Positions 46,939 to 58,035 of a stretch of DNA of 64,000 bases are shown here, in pieces (position 1 is the first letter of the stretch; the number at the start of each line of letters is the position of its first letter). The position numbers and the translations under genes are program-made. The notes below the pieces were generated by a model. The model did no database searches and was not told the origin of the DNA. It saw only the letters and a list, made by a program, of their open reading frames with translations. The stretch lies in assembly GCF_035083965.1 (NCBI RefSeq), contig NC_089722.1:24674142-24738141 (forward strand), in the 5' to 3' direction. This DNA is from Branchiostoma lanceolatum. Taxonomy: Eukaryota; Chordata; Leptocardii; Amphioxiformes; Branchiostomatidae.

Positions 46939-49900
46939 TCACATGGCGTATTCCACCTCAAGTTTGCCTGACCTGACGGTCAATGACCCGTTCCACACAG
47001 CGAACGCCGGGACCACCGGTTCCTTGAAGTGCGAGTGGAAGGAGTACAAGTGTCTTCTTCTCTCCGCGTCGAAAAACGACAGAGTCCCGATCTCGTAGTC
47101 CAGATACACGCCGATCTGGCCGGGTCGTGACGTCACTCTGACGTCATCGTTGATGCGGCCATGTTTGGCGGTGATGTGGCTGGAACAGCTGAGACACCAG
47201 GACGAGTCGTTCTCGCCCAGACACTCGTCGCGCGGGGTCGTGGGGAAGGCCACGCCCACCCGGTACAACGTGCTGTTCCCCACCGTCACCTCCCAGTAAT
47301 GGCGCCCCCTGGCGACGGGCAGATCACCCAGGATGACGGCATTCACGCTGTAGGGGACGTCATAGAACCTGGAGCAAAACGTTATGCATAAGTTCAAAGA
47401 TGGATTCGGTAGATCATAAATGTCGAGTTACTGACCATTTCAAACACTATCGCAGAGTAGCTGACAGTTTTTTCTATCATCCATTATTTGCCTTCAAGGT
47501 TGACCTCCCTGATACTGTTATTCTTGATTTGTTAGCTGTAACCTAATTTTAGCTGATTTAAAATTTCATCATCACTAACATTTGATCACTAATATTTCAG
47601 ATAGTAATGTTTGTTCCCACTGTTAAAATGAAGTGCCGTGACCTACTCCATTTTCCCCCAACCGCTATATTTTCCTGCCGCTATATTAAAGTGATTTACA
47701 GTACAAGCAACCTCTTGAGAGATCCATGGAAAATAGAGCACTCCTTGAACTTGAAGTTGTATGCGTCAATCTCATCGCGAATCAAGATCAGCAATCTTCC
47801 AACAATAGAATAAAATCATCTCCTCCTTAGATCGCAAACTTAAATCGCCGAATTTATTACGAGAACACTGCACAATAACAGACTTAAGATTAACTTCAAC
47901 GGTACTGTTGCTAAACTTTGCTAATTTTGGGGATACAATTTCCTTACCGGCCAGATTCCACAAGATCTTCGTTAGTTCTGTCTTCTGACGTCCCCGAAGT
48001 GTAGTGAACTGTCAAGCCGTCCTTGGACACATTGAGATCGCGGTGTGCTGTGGCTCCATCCAGCTTGAACGTCGCACCTGCAGGCGGACAACAAATCATG
48101 GACCGCTCAATGGCGCTATCTAGCGGTTAAATTGTAAACTGCAGATACAAATATCTGTGGACTGCTTGTCTGTTTACTTCTTTACGATTATGTCATGGAG
48201 GTTCAACCTGTTACCAATCAGAAAGATTTAAATTTGGGTTAACCATAGTTTGAACTAAATTTTCACATCGTTATGTAGATGAATAGATGTTTGGGAACAT
48301 TCCTTACTAGCTAGTTCTATTTTAGGGATGGAATGGAATGTAGCCTTTGTATTCTTCCCACCGCGTGTCCCTGAAGTAATACACCTGTTTTAGCGCTGTT
48401 TTGAAACACGATGTGATGTAGAAATAAAACAAGAGGGTAAAAATCACGACTTCACTCGTACAAGTGCTCTGTTTTATCGAAGGATGTATTGTTTGTCTGG
48501 AATTCCTCGCAAATGTCCTACGAAACCGTACCTGCACTTTCAAAAATGGAATTCCCAAAACGTGACCAGAAAATATTTCCACACCGACTCCTACAGCCAC
48601 GGTCTGATTATCCAAACAGTTTCTCTTTTTAACCTGTCAGGTTTTCAAGCTGCGCTCGGCTACAGCTGAAAGAACGTCTTTGTTCGGGGCTTCGTGTCTG
48701 TTGAAGTTTTGTCATGGTTGCTTGCTCCTAAAGGGACTACAAGAGGGCGCTGTTTTTACAAGCATTGTGTTTCTCCACAAAGCTATGTATAGATATATTG
48801 CAGGAAGAAAGTTTGTGAGCATTGCCGGTCCTTCATGTTACTACAAACCAGGCCTTCATCATTGCATATTTAGAACAATTTGCTAAAAACTGTTAGTCAC
48901 AGCGCTAGCCTTACACTTTTTTCGTAGGAGCACAACGTTCGCGCCTTTGTGAACCCCACACAGAATACCAGGAATTCTCCTCGCGACTTTGCCCTGTATA
49001 GGGGAGGAACGTAAACATTGTTACCAATGCGAAGTCAAATATTTGACGCGCCCCTAAATGAACTAGATAAAAAAGACGACCCTGGCAATGAGAAGTAGAA
49101 CGGGGTTTGGAAGACGAAAGACGAGAGAAGAAAAGAATGAAATTATAATTGTCATTGCATTTTTTTATTTGTCATTCTTTGTTGTCTGGGTATTCTGCTC
49201 TCGGAGCTTCCTTTCAATTTTTACGCCCTTGTTCCTTCCAAATTCGACCAGATTATTTCCAGTGCTGCGCGAGAAGAACTGTAGCCGCTTGTATTCATTC
49301 CCCAACATCAAAACGATTAACCCGGTCGGACCGGGAGATTAGTGAAAACAATAGCTCCTCACCGCTCACGGGAACCCAATCCAAGGAGCGCTCCCAAACG
49401 TTTCAATGTGTGCAACTCTGACTAACTAAGTAACTTAGGGGTCGATCATTGCATACCTACATACCCAGTAGCGATAAGGGTAATCCCGATCTATTAGAAG
49501 CTATATGTCCTATATACAGTATGGCATCTACCAATCATGGCAACAAGACCGACATCTTACATTTGCCCATCACGTTTTGAATAGAATAAACAAATTTTAA
49601 AGATAAGACCATAATCACCTCGTCAGCTAACTTACAGGGTCAACCAGTGCATGTCCAGTAGGGACCGGGATCATCATGGCAACACTTTACAGGCTCTATC
49701 AACTTTGGATAAAAAATAATTACCGTGTCACCATGCAAATCAGACTGCTAAACCATGAGAGCGTAACACCTGTGCTACAGATGAGAGTGAACTGAAAACA
49801 TAAGCCCATTGTCCCCATTGCCAGGCCGTGTGGACAGTCCAATGGTAAATTTTAGCCTCTACCAGGCTCCGCGGGATCGCTGGGAAAATAGTAGAAATCG

Positions 49901-52296
49901 GCAAATAGAGTGAATAGTATGCCAGGGGTACTCCGCTAACCAGTGAAGCTCAATAGGCAGATTGGACCCTCTCTCCGTAGCTAACTCCCTTGGCACACTA
50001 TTCACTCTATTTGCCGATTTCTACTATTTTCCCAGCCATCTCGCTGAGCCTGGTAGAGGCTAGGTAAATTTGCCTTGCTCTCGTTTTCCTGTCGGGTTCT
50101 CCTTGCGATTAACCTTACATGCAGCCTTGTAGAACTAAATGCACCGCCCCCTACAGAAGGACCAACTCGATGTGTCGTTGAGCACTTATTGTAAGGCCAG
50201 GGGGAACGAGGGGAAACCATCCGGACGTACAATGGAACACAAGGGTCACCAAGTCTGGACGCCACCTGGATATTTACGCGTTCCCTCTTAGGGAGCCTGT
50301 ATGCTGGGAAAAGTTTCATGCAATTTAGCAATGGTTTCTTGTGTTCCAAATATGTACGCCGTTTCCATCATAATAATTTTAGAACACACTGTCACTGTTT
50401 GGATCTAAAGTACGTACTTTTAGTAACCATTATGCTAATAAAGATGACTAAATGATACCAATAGCAGTGCGATATACGTACAATACGTTAGCTATTAAAC
50501 GAAGTGAACATTTTTCAATGCTGAATAAATAAAGACTGTTTCCTTAGAGGTATACATAGTACAACACGTTTGTTGTTGCTAAAAAGCAATGGGGAATTTG
50601 AGATTCTGTACATAAAACCAGGTATAAATTCGTTTTGTTTTCTTTTTTCAAGCAAAATGTAGATTCTACAAGAAGAAAGCGTCGTAGATGTCTATTGTGG
50701 AAGCTGAAGCAAACCCGACCCCTGGTTTTAATCAACTCACGGACAACATGTCACAACAGTGGGCCCGCCAGATGGCCAGAATACTGTCACTTTGGGGTTA
50801 CGTTAGCAGTTGTTTTGTAAACAACACATCCGGGTAGCGATACGCCGAGCCCTGTTCTTACAATGTTTGTGTTCCAAACATGTCAGCCCAAGGAGGCTAT
50901 GTGCCTGTGGGACGACGTGTTGTCCTACAACTCATCAATCACGAGTTTACATATCAGAGTTAGGACATGTTGACGAGCTCGTCAGGTCACGACAGGTCAT
51001 TGTTTAATAGGAGGGGGCGTTGCCAGTGCTGCTCACAAAAATACATTTTTGGTGGAGCAAATTAAAACAGATATCACACTAACGTTACAGGTACTCCAAT
51101 TCTAATCTACTCTTACCATCTAGCCAACACTTGAACCGTACACCATTTAAACTTCTAATTACGAGGTGAGGCGATGTTTTGAGTTGCCAGCCAAACCTTG
51201 CAAATCAATGATACCCTTCGCAAGTTTATGTGGCACTCCGCCATATCTATAGCGCCCGTCTTGGAGTAAGGCAATAATTGCCTTAATAGCTTTTACATTA
51301 ACAGTTCCGGACAATTATTAACTCTCTAGAAGAGGTGGCTTGAAAAGCGGTTTGGGTGCTGATTGTACAATAACATTAGCCTCAAAGCAGGCCCAATAGA
51401 TTGCAAAGACCGTATCCAACTGAAAGAAGGAGCTTGTATAGCAATTAGGTTGCAAATTATACATACGTCTTCTGCCAGTTTGATACGGTCTTCGCAACCT
51501 ATAGATCTGCTTGGAGATTACAATAACATGTAACATGTACTACTGCAGCGAGCGTATTTCCTTGTAAGAAATTATGTTTTGGGGTGGCATGGTTGCAACT
51601 GTGGACTAACCTACATACCAGAGAAATAAAGCAATGTTTTGTTACACATTACAACAAAACATAGTATGGTACGTTACCATAGTAACGCATAGAAAACTCA
51701 CAAAACTGTGTGGAATAATGCAGTACGTCTTGTGAATGCCTTATAAGTTATAATCTAAGATTGTGATAAGTTCTGGCGCGGTTACCACCAAGATAGAACT
51801 TAATCAAAAACGAATCTGTCACGCGTTCCGTGACCCCCAGACCTGGCGCGAGTCGTGACGCACTCCATCACGTAGATATAGATCATGTAGCTGGAACCTA
51901 TAGACCTGAGCTATGGGGACAGTACATACAATAAATTACATGGCTCGCAGATATATGTGAGTTCAACAGTTGTTTAAACCCACAGTAAATCTTGTTGCAG
52001 GCAGCGCTTACGTGTCAAAGGTCGTCGTATTGCCGTGGGAGGATTATTTCGCCCTCCCCCTAATGTAATACTACAGCTCACTAGTGCCATCATCACAGCC
52101 GTTTAATGATTATAATCTCTCTCTACGCTCCAGATATATGTGTCTGCCTTCCAGAAGGCGTCTTACCCTGACAGCACGACGTCGACAGTCTCCTCTTCTT
52201 CTCCTTAAAGGAAGACGTCTTACTCCCCTTCCTGTGTAGCTTGGTGGAGCCTCTCCTTACCACACCACCGGGAGCCGAGGACGGCCTTTCCGACAT
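46939..52296 (-). CDS. B30.2 (PRY-SPRY) protein, gene C of the cluster
   Basis: Exons on minus: 52296-52167, 48077-47948, 47368-46939; 690 nt, 229 aa with stop. Donors are GTAAGA and GTAAGG; acceptors are CCTGCAG and TGCTCCAG; phases 1 and 2, the same as gene A. Residues 1-43 are basic and Ser-rich, with a possible nuclear-localisation stretch KEKKRR (31-36). PRY begins ATFKLDGATAHRDLNVSKDG (45-64). SPRY has SVNAVILGDLPVARGRHYWEV (94-114), YLDYEIGTLSFFDAE and VPAFAVWNG. There is no DED, RING or B-box, so it is a stand-alone B30.2 binding module with a short basic tail. The first exon was found by phase and donor fit across a 4.1-kb intron and is less certain than the two B30.2 exons. Confidence 0.75.
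47369..47947 (-). other. intron 2 of gene C
   Basis: About 580 bp, AT-rich, no repeat noted. Same position and phase as intron 2 of gene A. Confidence 0.65.
49853..50062. mobile_element. MITE, TAGCCTCTACCAGG family, intact
   Basis: Arms of roughly 70 bp: TAGCCTCTACCAGGCT ... GCTGGGAAAATAGTAGAAAT and GGCAAATAGAGTGAATAGT, repeated inverted to AGCCTGGTAGAGGCTA. GGTAAATTT flanks it on both sides (49844-49852, 50063-50071), a perfect 9-bp target duplication. Confidence 0.92.
51377..51520. mobile_element. MITE with ATTGCAAAGACCGTATC arms, copy 1
   Basis: The left end TAGCCTCAAAGCAGG and the right end CTGCTTGGAGATTA are inverted, with inner arms ATAGATTGCAAAGACCGTATC / GATACGGTCTTCGCAACCTAT. CAATAACAT flanks it at 51368-51376 and 51521-51529 (perfect 9 bp). 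A second copy is at 57883. Confidence 0.9.
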
Positions 52297-53261
52297 GTTG
52301 TGGGGTTCTTCGGCCTTCTTCTAGTTGCTCCTAGCAGCTCTCCACCGCCCGTGTGTCGGTCTGAGTTCACCCCCAACCCGCGGTATTCTGGCAATTCTAA
52401 CTTCCAACTGCGTAACCTTTCCCCCCTCGAGCCGGCGCACAAGGCTAGCGTTTCAAAACACACAAGTGGCCGTCCTGAGAGGCGTGCCTGACGACGTAAC
52501 AATCCCCCGGGTCCTTCCGTTCCCCATTGTCACCGTGGAAACCGAATACAGGCCGGGTTTATGGGCTTGATCCCGCGGCCAGAGGTTAGGTTCTCCCGCA
52601 CACTGTTATACCGTGTTGGGAACTAGAGAGCTATTTTCGACTCGTCCCGAGATGATAATGGTAGTAAGTGGCACTCGGTGGGGTCCCTTTGGGCGTCTCC
52701 AAATAGCTTGTGTGTTTCTTGTGTCTATAAATTATTTGCCTCGTTGCTGATAGCAAGAGATGGGCCAGAGATAATATACCATGGATTAGGACAGCATCTA
52801 ACGACCAGACGTGTGATTGGAATGTTAAAATTGTTTGGTTTCCCTCCTTCGGTGTTTGTGTTTACGTTTTCAGCAGTGACGCAACTATCCGTTCTATTAC
52901 ATGTAATGTATATGTATACCCGAGTGCATGGAAGTTGGAGTGGCATGGTATGTTATAGTGATATGTCATTGCGTCAGAGTCATACTTCATATATGCGGAC
53001 TGGCGATTTTGTCCAATGAAATTCATCTAGTCATCATAGCAGCTAGGGCATAGGCATAGGGTGCCGAAAAGTCGCGTTCGATGTATGTATGTATTGTTAT
53101 TGGGACAGCTTACTCCTGACATCTAGCGATGATATGCAAAACTGCAGCGACCAGTGCTAGTGTCACATTCTTGTCTCATTCATGAGTTCTGGCTTCTCAT
53201 TGATTTCAATATAAAGATATGTGCTTTATCTCCATGACAAATGGAGATACAGTTTTGGACA

Positions 53262-53342
<81 letters not shown>

Positions 53343-53586
53343 GCAAAAGCGTCATAATACGTGGTACATGCTTGGACTGTCAATATTGCGTAAGTTAAAG
53401 GTGTACATTACCAAGTGTAGAATATGTAAACGTGGAAGTCATTTGTTTAATCAGAATAGATCGTGGAGGTCTCCGAATTGTTGATATGTGCGCGTTCCTA
53501 AATGAACCTATAGGAAATGTACCACTATCATCTGTTCTATCTGGAACACCCCCCAGGTACCTGGCAGTCCACCGGGACAAATTTCT
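52297..53586. other. upstream flank of gene C and intergenic DNA
   Basis: The first few hundred bases are GC-richer and may hold the gene C promoter. A CTGT tetranucleotide array lies at 53262-53343. No other gene supported. Confidence 0.4.
53262..53343. repeat. (CTGT)n microsatellite
   Basis: About twenty uninterrupted GTCT/CTGT tetramers; perfect, hence probably length-variable. Confidence 0.97.
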
Positions 53587-53702
53587 TAGCCTGAGAGAGG
53601 GTCCAATCTGCAATCCTAGGCCTGCGAATGAAACCCTCGACGGCCAAACTCCCCTGGCAAATATTTTCGCTATGCCCGGCGCGGTTAGTCTGGTAGAGAC
53701 TA
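53587..53702. mobile_element. MITE, TAGCCTG...GGTAGAGACTA family
   Basis: Starts TAGCCTGAGAGAGGGTCC and ends GGTTAGTCTGGTAGAGACTA; internal GGCAAATATTTTCGCTATG matches the other copies. CAAATTTCT flanks it at 53578-53586 and 53703-53711, a perfect 9-bp target duplication. It lacks the long left arm, so it is an internally deleted or asymmetric copy. Confidence 0.85.
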
Positions 53703-53747
53703 CAAATTTCTGACTTCGGGGCCTGTCCGAGACTACACCCCTACGGG

Positions 53748-53897
53748 TAGTCTCTACCAGACTAACCGCGCCGGCCATAGGGAAAATATTTGCAGATTGG
53801 AACCTCTCTCCGTAGCCGACTCCCTTAGCATACAATTCACTCTATTTGGCCAATTTCTACAATTTTCCCAGCGACCCGCAGGGCCTGGTAGAGGCTA
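53748..53897. mobile_element. MITE, TAGTCTCTACCAG family, inverted neighbour copy
   Basis: Starts TAGTCTCTACCAGACTAACC and ends GGGCCTGGTAGAGGCTA. CCCTACGGG lies at 53739-53747 and 53898-53906 (perfect 9 bp). It is in opposite orientation to the copy that ends 45 bp to the left; each has its own duplication, so these are two separate insertions. Confidence 0.92.
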
Positions 53898-53906
53898 CCC
53901 TACGGG

Positions 53907-55132
53907 CAACGCAATTGGGAGCAAAGCATAATAGGACCTCTCAAGGACGTGTCCGCAAAAGTCGGTATTCAATATACAATTAATAGTTTTGACGCAGAAC
54001 TAGATACTAGTAGTTGAATCTGTTGAAAGTGTTGAAGTCGATTGGGAAGCCTCATGATTTAACGTAGTTCGTAATCAGCTCTGAGAACTTAATTCGGAAT
54101 CGGCGGCCAACATGCCCCCTTCCCACCCCCACCCCCACAGTCACTACGCACAAGGTTCGAATTACCTAAAAATAGAACTGTATACAGTACAGAAGGTGAT
54201 GCCTAGTGTCTTGTGCTATTTGCCCTATCCATAATGCCATTTGTCTACTTGAAGAGTAACAATAGGTGGACCTCCAAACTACAAAGGGAGCCTTGAGAAT
54301 TCAGGTAGATGTTGGGAGGAACATGGCGGCACATTGTTCGGTTACATGCCCTCTATCTGTTTTATACAACATGGAAAATACAACAAGGACAATGCGTTAA
54401 CAAAAAGCTATCAAAATCATATTGAGAGTGTATATACCCACTGGGTTAAGTACAGGTCACAACAAAAGAATAGTATATGCTAGGGTTTCAATTCCAGCCC
54501 ACGTCCCGGACGGCCTGTTTGCGGAAACGAAAACAACGTGAAGCAGTCATCCTCAATTGAGGTGAAGCATGATGCTTTTTCATGTAGCTAGTCAAGTAGT
54601 GCAATGTGTTTTTGGCCAAGCACACCAAGTCACCCCTACTCTTCTCGATAAGTGTGTTGGGTTCTTTTACAATGATAGAAGAGTATATCATGCAAGAACT
54701 TAAATATACACAAATCATGCTTATGACTTGTGTTCTTTGTTCTATATCATACTCGCCGTGCCGTTGCACGGATAGCCATGATATTATACACAAGGTTCTT
54801 TAATAGGGAGGTGAGTCAAATCTTATTTCATGATGCTTTTCGTTTCCGCAAACTGCCCGCCAGGGCGTCAGTAACATGTTTTGCACTATCGGAGAGGGAT
54901 TTGAACTTTGCAGTGAGCTTGACGTGTCGTATGAGACTTGAAATACAGTCGAGTAGATGCGATCATTGTTTATCACCCTGTACACGTCTTTTAGGCACAT
55001 CAACCTAAAAACGGGGTAGCCAATTGCAAGAAACGAGACGATCTGCGTTAACATCTGATTGGAGAATGAGCGCAGAGCCAGTCCAGAAGGCCAGCATATT
55101 TTAAGAAAATGGAACAAGGAAATTTTCTGACT
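53907..55132. other. intergenic DNA with dispersed-repeat copy 2
   Basis: Apart from the repeat at 54541-54668, nothing recognised. Confidence 0.4.
54541..54668 (+). repeat. dispersed repeat copy 2 (GGCCAAGCACACC)
   Basis: Shares GCATGATGCTTTTTCA, TTTTTGGCCAAGCACACC, GTCACCCCTACTCTTCTCGA and TAAGTGTGTTGGGTTCTTTT with 29517-29690 (opposite strand). Lacks a ~20-bp piece between the first two blocks that copy 1 has. Confidence 0.75.
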
Positions 55133-55522
55133 TAAGCCCCTGTCACACTTGTGCGTATACCCGTGGCGTGTGAGTTGCGCATTGACATTTTTTCCATACG
55201 CCGCCGTGCGCTCAATATGCATCTCACATGCATCTCATTCGATTTGTGTAAGTTTTATGTACGCCGGCATACGCCCAGTAGGCATGATAGTTTAGAGTAT
55301 GAACGAAACTACGCTAATAAGCAAGTCATACGTTGTAGATATTTTTCGATTACTTTATTATATGTGTGAGGCACATCTAACATAAGAATTATGAAATGAG
55401 AGTCACACTCGTCAAAATAATCGAAAAATTTCACAACTGTTGTGCGCACGGCTGCATATTGAATTTTGTCCATACGCAACTCACACGCAACGGGTATACG
55501 CTTAAGTGTGACAGGGCCCTTA
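55133..55522. mobile_element. ~390-bp element with CCTGTCACACTT inverted ends
   Basis: The left end TAAGCCCCTGTCACACTTGT-GCGTATACCCGT-GGCGTGTGAGTTGCG faces its inverted copy ending CTTAAGTGTGACAGGGCCCTTA. Arms are about 48 bp with few mismatches. The inside has further CATACGCC/CGCACGGC pieces in both orientations. No coding capacity. Confidence 0.85.
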
Positions 55523-56790
55523 TACCTGTTCGATCGGTCTGCTTTGCCGGTAGTTTTCCGTCACGCAGACGACATGAGAGGCATGCGAGAGAAGCGCTGA
55601 CCGCCATGACAATTGGGTGTTAGTAACAGATCAGATCATTACAGGACACACCTAGCGCTAGTAGTTTTCCATGACCGCACGCGAATTAAGGCTATAGTAA
55701 GTTGCTTTTAGTGTTCGTGTTCACTTGTACAGTAATTATCTCAGCGCATTATCGAAGATATATCAGGGTTAAAAACACTACTTTGGTATGTCAAAAAGCC
55801 AGTTTGCAACCGCGTAGTGCGAGAGAAAACTTTCTTTTCAAATACTAAAACTATGATATTACATTTAAGTATCCAAAGATTTTATTCAATAATGCTAGTT
55901 AGGCCTTTGTTCTTGGCCAGACTTCGGAGCGAAATTTGTAAGATGTCAGCTTTGAATGTTTGCTATCATGTCCATATTAAAACTGTCTTCTTTGACATAA
56001 TCATCATCAACTGTTGCTATTGCGATCATTATTTCTAGTTTGTTTCCCACTATCACGTGTGTATGAATGCAGATGTTGGTTGCACGATAATTGTTTTGAT
56101 CGTGCCCAGTCCCTGGTAATCTGCTTTTAATACCGGTTGCACGCGATCGAAGACATTATTCATTCAGCATAACTGTGAGACGGTTGTTCTGAGAGAGAAA
56201 CCCCCTTTGGCAACAAGCTTCAGTACAGTCGTCTACTCGATATCTTGGCTGAACAGGTAAGTCACTTTATATTTACGACTGCAGTGTCTTCGCTTGTTCA
56301 ATTGAAACAAACGATACTTGTTGGTTCTTTCACAGTTTGTCTGGTTATGCTGGGGTCACATTTCCCAGCCGGGACCCGGCCGGGCTGTTTGCGGCGGAAA
56401 CGAGAAATCAAAGTGTATATCAATAAATATACACTAGCTATGCTCTTAGATAATTTTTGGTACGTTTTCTGATTTTTCGTTGTCTTTTGTATCATACTTA
56501 ACGTTCCCAAAGACTGCACGGTCGGGCCCCGTGTTGGAAGTCACCGGCAAAATTGAACAGTGACGGCCCGGGGGAGACTGAGAAAGTGCCTGTTCAGTCT
56601 CGGGCGCGACATTGTTGTCTTACGCTTCTTACGCTTTCAGTATTTCGTTAATACCAGGTTACATTCTCTTTGAATTCGAGCATACGTCGGTAAAAATGAC
56701 TTTGGGTTTGTAGTTTGGCCTGTGGTTTTTGTTGGCACGGGTGGGAGGAGTCCACGCTGCAGATTGTGACCAACATTATTGTGCCGTTCG
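55523..56790. other. gene-free stretch
   Basis: Short open frames only. Nothing recognised. Confidence 0.4.
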
Positions 56791-56965
56791 TAACCTCCAC
56801 CAGGCCCCGCAGATGGCTGGGAAAATAGTAGAAATTGGCCCAATAGAGTGAATAGTATGCTAAGGGAGTCGGCTATAGAGAGAGGGTCCAGTATGCCCAC
56901 TGATGACCAAACTTCCCGGGCAAATATTCTCCCTATAGCCCACGTGGTTAGTCTGGTAGAGACTA
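56791..56965. mobile_element. MITE, TAACCTCCACCAGG family
   Basis: Starts TAACCTCCACCAGGCCCCGC and ends GGTTAGTCTGGTAGAGACTA, with the family blocks GCTGGGAAAATAGTAGAAAT and CAATAGAGTGAATAGTATGC. TGCCGTTCG flanks it at 56782-56790 and 56966-56974, a perfect 9-bp target duplication. Confidence 0.9.
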
Positions 56966-56974
56966 TGCCGTTCG

Positions 56975-57882
56975 TATATCCCGGGGCCACGTTCTACATG
57001 TGGGCCATGGAGTGATTGTCCGACCTGTTTTCAACATTTCAGCTTTGAGCTACTATTGTAAATTTTTTATACACTGAAAGAAGAATGGTGAAAAAATTAG
57101 GTCTACACTAAGTTACACTAGACGGCGATCGCGCTGTGACGTCACTGCGGACTCGGATTTGTGCCTAATGATACTTTCATTGGGATAGCATGCAAAATGT
57201 GTACGATATGACTGAAAAGACCCCCAAACACACAAAGCGTAAAGATACTCGTTTTCTTTCCTTTTAGTGCTGGAATTCATTGAGCGCTTTGTCAAATTTT
57301 AGATAGCAGCGAGGTCGTCGCCCAGGTGGAATGGGGGGGGGGGGGATTATCAGTACTAGTCTTTCCCATACGAGTCACTGTACCCGTAACCTATAGCCGC
57401 CGTATGCATATGATAACGAAAGAGTTGTTGATGAATCCATGGACAATGCTTGAATACACTACTGATTCCTTGGCATGCTTGCCGGACTAGACATACTTCC
57501 TCTTTTCAATAATGTAAGAGCTGACCGCGATCGAAAATTCTCGCTGGACTTTTAGATTTTACCCCTCGTATTCAAAGCTTAACAACAATGGAGAAAACCT
57601 CGCCTTAGCATACTTTAGTAGGCCAACTTACAGTATCATCGCATGGCATGATGCCATTACTGTACATAATTACTGTACAATGTCACATTTATACACCTGA
57701 TATACTGAGTGTCACTGATGGTTGACATCCGCGCTATTGTTCAGTATCCAGTTCAGGAACAATGACTAATACCTATTCAATGCCGGGATGAATCGCCGGT
57801 AACTTTCCGTCACGCAGACGACATGTGACATGCGGGAGACAATTTGGTGCGTCTTGGACGTTGGTCCTGAAGAACAGGTCTG
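56975..57882. other. gene-free stretch
   Basis: Contains a G homopolymer (57333-57345). No exon or element recognised. Confidence 0.4.
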
Positions 57883-58027
57883 TAGTCTCCAACCATGCAG
57901 ACCCAATGGATTGCAAAGACCGTATCCAACTGGAAGAAGGAGCTTGTAATGCAATGGGTTGCAAAACGTACTTCCTCTGCCAGTTTGATACGGTCTTTAT
58001 GCAACCAATAGATCTGCTTGGAGATTA
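57883..58027. mobile_element. MITE with ATTGCAAAGACCGTATC arms, copy 2
   Basis: TAGTCTCCAACCATGCAGAC ... CTGCTTGGAGATTA, with arms TGGATTGCAAAGACCGTATC and GATACGGTCTTTATGCAACCA. CAGGTCTG flanks both sides (57875-57882, 58028-58035), 8 bp. Same family as 51377-51520. Confidence 0.9.
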
Positions 58028-58035
58028 CAGGTCTG

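Larger units (their letters stand above)
48078..52166 (-). other. long first intron of gene C
   Basis: Contains two MITEs (49853-50062 and 51377-51520), both with perfect 9-bp target duplications. No nested gene recognised; open frames here are short. Confidence 0.5.
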
